Assembly: GCA_030696285.1 (NCBI GenBank)
Contig: JAUYSQ010000082.1
Span: forward strand, 1-51,212
Direction: 5' to 3'
DNA from: Sulfuricurvum sp.
Lineage (GTDB): Bacteria; Campylobacterota; Campylobacteria; Campylobacterales; Sulfurimonadaceae
Length of the DNA stretch: 51,212 bases
The position numbers and the translations under genes are program-made. The notes under the pieces were generated by a model, which was not told the DNA's origin, made no database searches, and was given only the letters and a program-made list of their open reading frames with translations. Below, piece after piece: positions 34,381 to 41,331 of this stretch. The first letter of the stretch is position 1. Each line of letters starts with the position of its first letter.

Positions 34381-34791
34381 GTGAAAGCACTTTTGATGTT
34401 AATGATGGCTGGTTATACGCTTTTTGGGGCGGATGGATACGATGTCTATAAAAAACAGTGTATGCAGTGTCATGTGGAGATGATGGAGAAAAAAGAGGTA
34501 CTTAAAGTATTTAAAACGCTCAAATCTCCCCCAATGATCGAAGTCTCGAATCGACTCAAAGAGAATATTTTAATTAAAGAAGATGATGATAATATTATAA
34601 AACGTCGTGTTGTTATTGCTTTTATCAAAGATTATATTGAGAATCCGAGTATTGATTACAGTATGTGTCATTTGGGTGCAATTGATCGATTCGGGATTAT
34701 GCCCTCACTCAAAGGAAAACTGAGTTCAGATGAGCGCCAAGCGGTTGCAGAGTGGGTATATGATCGCTATCAAGGAGTGTCGTTTAAATGA
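34381..34791 (+). CDS. Periplasmic c-type cytochrome, monohaem
   Basis: A 136-residue exported protein: signal peptide (MKALLMLMMAGYTLFGADG), haem site CMQCH (residues 27-31), and a likely methionine ligand in FGIMPSLKGKLSSDER near the C-terminus, as in class I cytochromes c. The start is GTG 34381. It should carry electrons in the periplasm. The middle insertion of about 70 residues is unlike small cytochromes c553. It overlaps the next gene by four bases. Confidence 0.82.
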   Translation: MKALLMLMMAGYTLFGADGYDVYKKQCMQCHVEMMEKKEVLKVFKTLKSPPMIEVSNRLKENILIKEDDDNIIKRRVVIAFIKDYIENPSIDYSMCHLGAIDRFGIMPSLKGKLSSDERQAVAEWVYDRYQGVSFK

Positions 34792-35051
34792 AGCCCTTTA
34801 TTTATTTGGTGATTTTTGCCATTGTTTTTATCATACTTAAGGCTTTCTATTTCGATTCAGCTCATGAAGAGATAACTCCCGAGATGAATGTCACTGTTGA
34901 AAATACTCAAAGTGTTGAAGTTCCTGCTGTTGAGGCAGAAAAAAATACCAGTGCGGATACTGTACCAAAAAGTGTTTGGCAAGATAATGAAAAACTACCG
35001 ATAAATCAGCTCGGAGATAGCATAGCTGAAAAACTTAAGGGGAAAATGTAA
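34788..35051 (+). CDS. Small membrane-anchored protein of unknown function
   Basis: An 87-residue protein with one N-terminal membrane segment (IYLVIFAIVFIILKAFYF) and a hydrophilic acidic tail, presumably periplasmic. Its ATG overlaps the stop of the cytochrome c gene (ATGA). It may tether or assist that cytochrome; no family is recognised. Confidence 0.65.
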   Translation: MKPFIYLVIFAIVFIILKAFYFDSAHEEITPEMNVTVENTQSVEVPAVEAEKNTSADTVPKSVWQDNEKLPINQLGDSIAEKLKGKM

Positions 35052-35070
35052 ACCATATTCTCAGTCACCA

Positions 35071-35511
35071 TTATTCTTTAATAATATAATCTTCTAAATC
35101 GATCCCTTCTGTTTCTAAAACAGGATTGATTGCATAAACTCCATAGTGTTTAGCGCTTTCACGTGATCCGCTAATAAGCGGATGCCATGCAGGGAGAGGG
35201 AGATTATGGTGACGCAAGCGATACGCGCATGTGACTGGAAGCCAGTCAAATTCTGAGGCTCTTTGTGGAGTGAGTTTGGTACACCCCTCAACATTTTTGG
35301 CTCGGTTGGCATAGTCACTGCATTGACCCGCCTCTAAATCATAGCAACGGCATACGACACGGGTGGTGAGGACGGGAGCGTTCTCCTCCTCCTCATCTTG
35401 GAGCCGATGCAAACAACACAACCCGCATCCATCACACAGTGCTTCCCACTCATCATGCGTCAGTTCATGAAGTTGCTTGGTTTCCCAAAAATTAGTTTTA
35501 TGTATATTCAT
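35071..35511 (-). CDS. YcgN-type cysteine-cluster protein (UPF0260)
   Basis: A 146-residue protein with the UPF0260 pattern: FWETKQLHELTHDEWEALCDGCGLCCLH at the N-terminus, then RVVCRCYD, GQCSDYANR and GCTKLTP, and the end PLISGSRESAKHYGV. Eight or more cysteines could bind an iron-sulphur or zinc centre. The role is unknown. It is related in cysteine pattern, not in gene order, to the YkgJ-like gene at 15.6 kb. Confidence 0.87.
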   Translation of the reverse strand: MNIHKTNFWETKQLHELTHDEWEALCDGCGLCCLHRLQDEEEENAPVLTTRVVCRCYDLEAGQCSDYANRAKNVEGCTKLTPQRASEFDWLPVTCAYRLRHHNLPLPAWHPLISGSRESAKHYGVYAINPVLETEGIDLEDYIIKE

Positions 35512-35520
35512 TGTGAAAGT

Positions 35521-36396
35521 TTACCCTTTTTTCCCTCGTGATAGGATTATTCCGCTTGTTACAATCAGTACTGCACCTATAACCATCATGAAAGTAGGAA
35601 GTACATCTCCTAACAATATCCCAAAAAATGAAGCGAAAAGTACGACGGAGTAACTGATGGTACTAACCAGTCCTGCTTCTGCATAAAAGTAGGCACGGGT
35701 CATGTAGATTTGTCCGTATGCGGCGGATACTCCCATGAGAAGTATCCAAAGCCAGTTAAGCCCATGAGGTATAACAAAAGGATTGAGGGCAAAAGCGAGC
35801 TCTTTTGAGGTATAAAATTCGGCACATATCATCAACACAGCAGGGATAAGGACTCCAAAAAACATAAAAGAGAGGACAACGGTACGCTCATCATAATAGG
35901 CTTTGAGACTTCGTACGCTGGTGTAGGCGAGGGCGGATAAAAATCCTACTAAAATTCCCATAATATTGAGGTAGGAAAATTCCAATCCACTTAAAACGGC
36001 TACACCTGAAAATCCAACAACAATGGCAGCGATAGAGCGGAGGGTGATTTTTTCACCGAGCAGGACAAAAGCGAATAGAGCGGTGAAAATGGGTTCTGTT
36101 TTTCCATAGACAATAGCGTGTGAGAGTGATGTGGCACTGATGGTGTAAAAAAAAGCGAGCAGCGCAACCGTCCCGATAACCCCGCGAAAAATGAGGGTAC
36201 CGGGACGGCCACCGATATTTTTGATGGGTTTATGCCATACCAATGCTAGGACAAGGATGAGTCCGATGGCATTGCGCCAAAAGGTTACTTCGACCGAACC
36301 CATCGACGAGGATAAAAGTTTGGCAAATACCATCGTTAGGGCAAATAAAAAAGAGGCAATAAGCATCAAGAGTATGCCACGGCGCGTATCGGTCAA
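35521..36396 (-). CDS. DMT-superfamily (EamA) transporter
   Basis: A 291-residue inner-membrane protein with ten membrane segments forming two EamA halves (residues about 5-140 and 150-288). The first half has FWRNAIGLILVLAL and HAIVYGKTEPIFTALFAFVLLGEK; the second has AEAGLVSTISYSVVLFASFFGILLGD. Such carriers export or import small metabolites; substrate unknown. The start is taken as TTG 36396, for lack of an earlier ATG; it has a poor ribosome site, and ATG 36366 is possible but would cut the first helix. Confidence 0.85.
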   Translation of the reverse strand: MTDTRRGILLMLIASFLFALTMVFAKLLSSSMGSVEVTFWRNAIGLILVLALVWHKPIKNIGGRPGTLIFRGVIGTVALLAFFYTISATSLSHAIVYGKTEPIFTALFAFVLLGEKITLRSIAAIVVGFSGVAVLSGLEFSYLNIMGILVGFLSALAYTSVRSLKAYYDERTVVLSFMFFGVLIPAVLMICAEFYTSKELAFALNPFVIPHGLNWLWILLMGVSAAYGQIYMTRAYFYAEAGLVSTISYSVVLFASFFGILLGDVLPTFMMVIGAVLIVTSGIILSRGKKG

Positions 36397-36407
36397 TGAG
36401 GGGGATA

Positions 36408-37682
36408 TTAGTTTGATGTTGCATACCCTGCAAGAGCTATTTTTGATCCAAGGGGCAATGAGATGAGGTCTCCGTTTCTGCGAAGGGTGAGTGTAGTTAT
36501 CTCATTTTCTTTAAGTTTAGAGAGCTGTGCATTGCATTCTTTAATTGTTTTGATAGAGGTTCCGTTTATTTTTAACAGTACATCGTCTCTCATAAAACCT
36601 GCCGTTTTTGCAATACCAAAGCTAAGAATCACGAGAACTTCTTGAGGTGTTTCGGACAAAACTAACCCCAGTTTTTCTGCTGAATCACCAGTCCCAGCGT
36701 TGGTCAAGGGAGAGATTGCGGGTATCTCTTCGCCAAGCTTCACTGTTGCGGTAACGTTTTTTTTATCTCGAATAAAAGATAATTTTAGGAGATCATTGGG
36801 CTTGGAAGTGTACAAGAGTCGGTGCAATGACCCGTTGTCGGAAAATTTTTCGTCATTGACTCCGATAATAATATCACCTGCCCTGAGACCTGCGAGAGCT
36901 GCAGGGCTTTTGGATTCGATGCGGGTAATGAGAGTGGAGGCTTGATACCCAAAGCGGCGTGAAACTTTGTCCGAAATCAGCAATTCTGCTCCCAAATATC
37001 CCCGAATGATTTTTTTATCGCGGATAAGGGCGTTAGCAACACGCAACGCCTCTTCGATAGGGATGGCAAAGCCGATATTGGTGTAGCTGCCGGAGCGTGA
37101 AAAAGTCATTGTCGCGACTCCTACCGCTTCACCTGCCCCGTTGCATAACGGACCTCCTGAATTTCCGGGATTGATAGCGGCATCGGTTTGGATGAAATAT
37201 TGGTAAGGGTAGTTTTGAAGTGAACGCTTTAGAGAGCTAATGACTCCGACGGTAACGCTCGAGCCGAGGGAATAAGGTGCTCCTATTGCAAAGACATTCT
37301 CCCCTAGAAAAAGTTTGGAGCTGTCACCCATTGGGAGTTTGGGTGCATTAAACAAGGGGACTTCTAAAAGTGCAATATCGGATTTTTCATCTTTTGCAAT
37401 CAACGTAGCGATGTATTCTATGTTGTTGTGGTCAATAATAAATATTTTTTTGGCATCGCGGATAACGTGCTCATTGGTCACAATATGATGCTCATTGTCC
37501 ATCACAAATCCTGATCCTCCCGAATCACTTTGGATGAGTTCGTTCTCTTCTGAGATGGCATCGGTGCGTTGAATTTTTACTTTGACGACAGAGGGGAGCA
37601 AGATGCCGGCATGCTGTGCTACGGCTGAGTCTGCCGCATGGACAATACTAAAAAAAATAGCTAAAAAAATTAAAAATTTCAC
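36408..37682 (-). CDS. HtrA/Deg-type periplasmic serine protease with two PDZ domains
   Basis: A 424-residue exported protease: signal peptide (about 1-17), trypsin-like domain with H72 (TNEHVI), D102 (SDIALLEV) and S175 (NPGNSGGPL), then PDZ domains at about 230-320 (SPAALAGLRAGDIIIGVND) and 340-420 (AGFMRDDVLLKINGTSI). It should degrade or hold misfolded envelope proteins. The start is GTG 37682. I cannot say whether it is the only HtrA of the cell; the second PDZ lacks a normal carboxylate loop and may be degenerate. Confidence 0.9.
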   Translation of the reverse strand: MKFLIFLAIFFSIVHAADSAVAQHAGILLPSVVKVKIQRTDAISEENELIQSDSGGSGFVMDNEHHIVTNEHVIRDAKKIFIIDHNNIEYIATLIAKDEKSDIALLEVPLFNAPKLPMGDSSKLFLGENVFAIGAPYSLGSSVTVGVISSLKRSLQNYPYQYFIQTDAAINPGNSGGPLCNGAGEAVGVATMTFSRSGSYTNIGFAIPIEEALRVANALIRDKKIIRGYLGAELLISDKVSRRFGYQASTLITRIESKSPAALAGLRAGDIIIGVNDEKFSDNGSLHRLLYTSKPNDLLKLSFIRDKKNVTATVKLGEEIPAISPLTNAGTGDSAEKLGLVLSETPQEVLVILSFGIAKTAGFMRDDVLLKINGTSIKTIKECNAQLSKLKENEITTLTLRRNGDLISLPLGSKIALAGYATSN

Positions 37683-37765
37683 GGTATAAACATCCTACTT
37701 TTGAGGATGAAAGTATAGCTAAAATCGGTTTTCTAATAGATTTAGCGGATTGAAGTCCTTTTGCT

Positions 37766-38026
37766 TTAAGCCTTGGCCTCATTGTGAGTGATAGTATAGA
37801 GAAATTGGAAGACTTCGACAACGGCGACGTATAGATTTTCGGGAATTTCATGATCGATCTCTATTTTACTGAGGAGCTCAACGAGATCTTCATCTTTTTT
37901 GATAGGGAGATTGTGTAGCTCAGCAATTTTTAGGATATTTTCAGCACTTATTCCCTTTCCCGAAGCAATGACACGCGGGGCATTCTCTTTTTCACGATCA
38001 TAGCGAAGTGCGACGGCTTTTTTCAT
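37766..38026 (-). CDS. FlhB C-terminal-domain-like protein (FlhX/FhlB)
   Basis: An 86-residue protein equal to the cytoplasmic C-terminal part of the export switch FlhB/YscU (AVALRYDREKENAPRVIASGKG, then LHNLPIKKDEDLVELLSKIEIDHEIPENLYVAVVEVF) without the membrane part and starting after the autocleavage NPTH position. In Campylobacterota such free tails exist and can replace the FlhB tail in export switching. It overlaps the FliK-like gene by four bases. Confidence 0.88.
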   Translation of the reverse strand: MKKAVALRYDREKENAPRVIASGKGISAENILKIAELHNLPIKKDEDLVELLSKIEIDHEIPENLYVAVVEVFQFLYTITHNEAKA

Positions 38027-38976
38027 ACCCTTTCCTCAAAGCTTGAGTGAAAACTGTTTTCTTCAGGTGTATAGGCACTCATTTTAGAGGTGATGACTTC
38101 GCTTGCTTCATAGATTCGAATAGAGCGAGGGGTGATTCCGGCGTTCATCAGTAAACGTTTCAGTTCTCCTAAATGTTCTTGAAGGAGGGTTTTAAATTCT
38201 CCTTGCTGCGTGTGCACTTGTATATCGAGTTGATTATTTTCGTACAGCGCCATCAAGAGATCGACTTTTCCATACTGCTTGAGAACGAGATCGATTTCAC
38301 AGTAAAACTTCTCTCCCTTGCTCTTTTTGAAGGAGAGGGATCCACGCTCTAACTGATCCCATGTAAATGGAAAATAGAGTGAATTAGAATTATTTAAATG
38401 AGAAAGAAGCTGATGATAGTCGATTTGGGTAACGAGTTGATCGATTTTTGTTTGGAATTTTTCATGATTGAGAGGATGTAATTCTTCAATCTCCTCGCCA
38501 AGAAGCAGAAGCTGAGCTTTGACATCATAGCCTATCCTTTCTTCAAATTCTGAAGGTGATGCTTCAAGAAGTGAACCGAGTTTAGATTCCATAAAAATAC
38601 CGGAATTAACAATTTTTTCTTTCAGTACAGGAACATCCAGCGGAGAAGCCGGTTGTAAAAATGCTTCGAGTTTTAAAAGTTTCGGTGCGAGAGAGGGTTC
38701 TGATTTTAGAGTTGTTAGGAGTGCTTTTAACTCTTCGCTAAAATTCCCAAGACTCTTGAAAGCTCCATTGTTTTTGAGAATATCAAGCAGTACGGCATCC
38801 GATTTAGTATTGTCTATTTTTGCGTGAAAAAGAGAGTTAAGAATCGACTTGAGATCTTTTCCTTCTTTTAATTGGAATAATTGTTCAGGAGATGCCTGTT
38901 TGAGAACATCTGCCAGTACTTTATTGGTATGAGGCAAAAGTATGGCGAATTTTGGATTAGTGGCTAGGGGTATCAT
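38023..38976 (-). CDS. FliK-like flagellar hook-length control protein (putative)
   Basis: About 317 residues, mostly helical and poorly conserved, with a C-terminal domain (about 195-300: LKQYGKVDLLMALYENNQLDIQVHTQQGEFKTLLQEHLGELKRLLMNAGI) that fits the FliK C-terminal fold which contacts the FlhB tail. Translational coupling to a free FlhB tail gene strongly supports a role in export switching. The start is uncertain: ATG 38976 is chosen; a GTG at 39093 would overlap the upstream membrane-protein gene much more. The FliK assignment is inferred. Confidence 0.62.
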   Translation of the reverse strand: MIPLATNPKFAILLPHTNKVLADVLKQASPEQLFQLKEGKDLKSILNSLFHAKIDNTKSDAVLLDILKNNGAFKSLGNFSEELKALLTTLKSEPSLAPKLLKLEAFLQPASPLDVPVLKEKIVNSGIFMESKLGSLLEASPSEFEERIGYDVKAQLLLLGEEIEELHPLNHEKFQTKIDQLVTQIDYHQLLSHLNNSNSLYFPFTWDQLERGSLSFKKSKGEKFYCEIDLVLKQYGKVDLLMALYENNQLDIQVHTQQGEFKTLLQEHLGELKRLLMNAGITPRSIRIYEASEVITSKMSAYTPEENSFHSSFEERV

Positions 38977-39202
38977 CGGATTTTTTGTGTAATCCTGAGG
39001 GATTTCCCTTTTGATCAGGGGGTGGGCGGTACTGACCCTCTTTGATCCCTTTAGAAATTTTTTCCAAGGTATGTCTGGCTTGGATATCCGCACTTACAGA
39101 ATTGTCTTTAAGAGGTAAAACGAAAGCAAGTAAAATAAAGACGAGGCTAAAGACTAATCCTGCAAGACCTGCAAGAATCAGTTTAAGTTTTTCATCATCC
39201 AT
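38957..39202 (-). CDS. Small single-span membrane protein
   Basis: An 81-residue protein with one membrane segment (LILAGLAGLVFSLVFILLAFVLP, about 8-30) and a hydrophilic tail with RHTLEKISKGIKEGQYRPPP. GGGGAG precedes the ATG. It overlaps the FliK-like gene by 20 bases and probably belongs to the same flagellar or envelope unit. No family is recognised. Confidence 0.68.
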   Translation of the reverse strand: MDDEKLKLILAGLAGLVFSLVFILLAFVLPLKDNSVSADIQARHTLEKISKGIKEGQYRPPPDQKGNPSGLHKKSDDTPSH

Positions 39203-39243
39203 GCCTGTCTCCCCATCAAAATGGAAATATTATAGCTAATTTT

Positions 39244-39786
39244 TTAGGATAGTTTTCCTGAAGAGACCAGTTGAGCCACAATTGCTTTGTTTTTCATCAC
39301 TTTATTGTAGTAGGTATGGTTCACCATTCCTCCATTGTATCCGCTAACGGCATTGAAAGGATTTTTACGTTGATTGTGTAGCAAAACAACATAATAGGTA
39401 GCAACTTTTGCTGAGAGGCGTGTGTCGCCTAGAAGTCGTGCAGCGAGCTGTATATCACTCAGCCGATTGAGCCAATTCAAGCTTTTAACAGACTCTGAAA
39501 CATGACGTGCTGTTGATACTCGAACTTGCATCGCTCCAAGAGAAGCTTTGGTAATGGACTTTTTATGGTGAAAATCACCAATGGTATTTTTCCCGGCACT
39601 GCTTTCAGTGATACAGATGGCACTCACCGTATTTTCATACGTTTTTCCATTTTTATCAGGAATGTTTTTAGCGACGTCTCGAACCGTTTGCAAAACATGA
39701 AGTTGCTTATCGGTCATTTTATGAATTGTATTATCGGCTAATGATGCACATACAAAGAGAACTATTAATGAAATAAATTTCATCAT
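39244..39786 (-). CDS. Exported lysozyme-like (SLT-type) protein
   Basis: A 180-residue protein with a signal peptide (MMKFISLIVLFVCASLA) and a compact lysozyme-like domain. The likely catalytic glutamate is in ICITESSAGKNTIGD, followed by KASLGAMQVRVSTARHV and a late FNAVSGYNGGMVNHTYYNKV, the tyrosine-containing motif of transglycosylases. It should cleave peptidoglycan. The two flagellar-type genes downstream suggest, but do not prove, a link to flagellar penetration of the wall. The start may be the first or second ATG. Confidence 0.8.
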   Translation of the reverse strand: MMKFISLIVLFVCASLADNTIHKMTDKQLHVLQTVRDVAKNIPDKNGKTYENTVSAICITESSAGKNTIGDFHHKKSITKASLGAMQVRVSTARHVSESVKSLNWLNRLSDIQLAARLLGDTRLSAKVATYYVVLLHNQRKNPFNAVSGYNGGMVNHTYYNKVMKNKAIVAQLVSSGKLS

Positions 39787-40048
39787 ATTTTACCTCCTTA
39801 TTTTGGGTGTGAAATTTTAAGGTATTCATAAGCTTTGAATACTGCTATAAACGTTTTAGATGGTTTAGTTAAGAAAAAGTAATGAAAATAAGGCGTTTAC
39901 CCCTATGTATAGGGAAAGTTGATGTTAAGATTACTTTAAATTATAGGTTAAAAATATTAAAAATAGTTATATATTTGAGCTATACTTAAGTTTGGATTTA
40001 AAATTAAGCTAAATTTAAGCTATAAAAAGGAAATTTGAAGGGAAGTAA
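39787..40048. other. A/T-rich non-coding gap
   Basis: A 262-base stretch upstream of the lysozyme-like gene and downstream of the 40049 gene. It contains a small perfect hairpin CCCTAT-GT-ATAGGG (39901-39914) and a tandem AAATTAAGCT / AAATTTAAGCT. No credible gene is seen on either strand. It probably carries the promoter for the minus-strand gene at 39786. Confidence 0.5.
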
Positions 40049-40339
40049 TTAGTCTTCAGTCGTGAGATAAACCCAGAACTCTTTATGGGATTTTCCTTGG
40101 TCAAGGAAGTAAAGCTGCAAAATGGCAACACGGTAGAGGGTGATAACCATTTTAGCAAAAGGAATTGCAAGAGAAAGTGAGAGCCACCATGGCTGCTCTT
40201 TTTCCCCTTTGGAGAGCATCATCTCTTCTATCCCGATATTATTGCTCAGATACACCCCAAACGCTATCGAAAAGACAAAGTTTAGGATTACACCAAAGAT
40301 GGCATATGAGAAAAATTCGGGTGAAGTTAAATCAAGCAT
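40049..40339 (-). CDS. Small membrane protein of unknown function
   Basis: A 96-residue protein with two membrane segments (FFSYAIFGVILNFVFSIAFGVYL and WWLSLSLAIPFAKMVITLYRVAILQLYFL) separated by a charged loop EEMMLSKGEKEQ. No known family. It lies eight bases after the pyrophosphatase gene on the same strand and may be co-transcribed. Confidence 0.7.
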   Translation of the reverse strand: MLDLTSPEFFSYAIFGVILNFVFSIAFGVYLSNNIGIEEMMLSKGEKEQPWWLSLSLAIPFAKMVITLYRVAILQLYFLDQGKSHKEFWVYLTTED

Positions 40340-40347
40340 AGGGTTTA

Positions 40348-40869
40348 TTACTCTTTGTAAGCAGCAATTGCGTCTTCAAGGATTTTCGTTGCGGATGCCT
40401 TGTCTTCAAATCCTTTTACTTTTACCCATTTATTTGGTTCTAGCATTTTATAGGTTTCGAAAAAGTTTTTGATTTTAGCCAAGGTATGTTTTGGAATATC
40501 GCCAAGATCTTGGATCTCTTCAAAGGTAGGATCGATTTTTGAAGTCGGAACGGCTAGCAGTTTTTCATCAATACCGCTTTCATCTTCCATAATTAAAACA
40601 CCCACTAATCGGCAGTTCGTAACACACCCTTCTACCATAGGATATTCAGTAAGGATCAAAATATCCGCCGGATCACCGTCTTGGGAAAGTGTTTTATTGA
40701 CAAAGCCGTAGTTCGCCGGATAATACATCGCTGAGTGCATGACACGATCCAGTACCAAAGCACCGCTCTCTTTTTCAACTTCATATTTGATGTTTGAACC
40801 GCATGCAATCTCAATAATTGCTTTAACTTTATCCGGGTTTTCGCCATATCCGATTTTACTAAGATCCAT
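40348..40869 (-). CDS. ppa: Inorganic pyrophosphatase, family I
   Basis: A 173-residue soluble enzyme that hydrolyses pyrophosphate to drive biosynthesis. Typical stretches are IEIACGSNIKYEVEKESGAL, the MYYPANYGFV segment, and the metal-binding motif DGDPADILILTEYP with its aspartates, followed by VGVLIMEDESGIDEKLLAVP. Length fits the bacterial hexameric form. A TACAAT -10-like box lies upstream on the minus strand. Confidence 0.96.
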   Translation of the reverse strand: MDLSKIGYGENPDKVKAIIEIACGSNIKYEVEKESGALVLDRVMHSAMYYPANYGFVNKTLSQDGDPADILILTEYPMVEGCVTNCRLVGVLIMEDESGIDEKLLAVPTSKIDPTFEEIQDLGDIPKHTLAKIKNFFETYKMLEPNKWVKVKGFEDKASATKILEDAIAAYKE

Positions 40870-40967
40870 TTGCGTACCTCTTTGTCATTATTTTATTGGT
40901 GCGGATTGTAACAAAATAATCTTTGAGCTATATTGAAACGGTGCAGTAAAAGTTTTTTAATGAAGTT

Positions 40968-40973
40968 TATACT
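40968..40973 (+). promoter_or_regulatory. Probable -10 box (TATACT) of the oad operon
   Basis: TATACT preceded by a T-rich stretch (GTTTTTTAATGAAGTT) lies 51 bases before the proposed GTG start at 41024. Confidence 0.5.
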
Positions 40974-41023
40974 AAAATCACGCCAACGTGTTACGTTTAA
41001 AATATACAGAAGGGGTTAAAGAC

Positions 41024-41326
41024 GTGAAATTACTGAATAAAATAATGAAATATTTTACGAAGCTTCAACCCAAAAATCTCTTAGAGTTGCAAGTATGCAC
41101 AGGGGAATCGTGTGGTTCGTCTCGTAATGATGAGGGTGCAAAAGTGGCCGCAATTGCTGCGGCACTTCATCATCATTCTTTAGAGCATGATGATGTAAGA
41201 GCAAGAGTAGCCGCAATTGCTGTTGCCCTTCACCATCATGAGCTTGAGAATTCAGGTCAAAATAATGGTTTAGCCGGACTTGCTTCGCTCGTTGCAGCAA
41301 TTCATCATCATAATAAAAAGAAGTAG
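41024..41326 (+). CDS. Soluble OadG-tail-like protein with three VAAIAxALHHH repeats
   Basis: A 100-residue protein. Residues 41-51, 62-72 and 88-96 repeat a hydrophobic segment ending in three histidines (VAAIAAALHHH, VAAIAVALHHH, SLVAAIHHH). The same motif is, from memory, the extreme C-terminus of OadG, the small subunit of the sodium-pumping oxaloacetate decarboxylase, where the histidines bind zinc and the tail binds OadA. OadG has one copy after a membrane helix; here there are three copies and no membrane segment. The first two copies are a 63-base tandem duplication. GTG 41024 follows AGAAGGGG. OadA is encoded five bases downstream, so it is most likely an OadA-binding protein. Confidence 0.72.
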   Translation: MKLLNKIMKYFTKLQPKNLLELQVCTGESCGSSRNDEGAKVAAIAAALHHHSLEHDDVRARVAAIAVALHHHELENSGQNNGLAGLASLVAAIHHHNKKK

Positions 41327-41331
41327 GGATT

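Noticed and set aside
39901-39914. The hairpin CCCTAT-GT-ATAGGG as a terminator or small-RNA end
   Set aside because: The stem is short, no T tract follows, and no transcript end is expected at this place; it may be chance in A/T-rich DNA.
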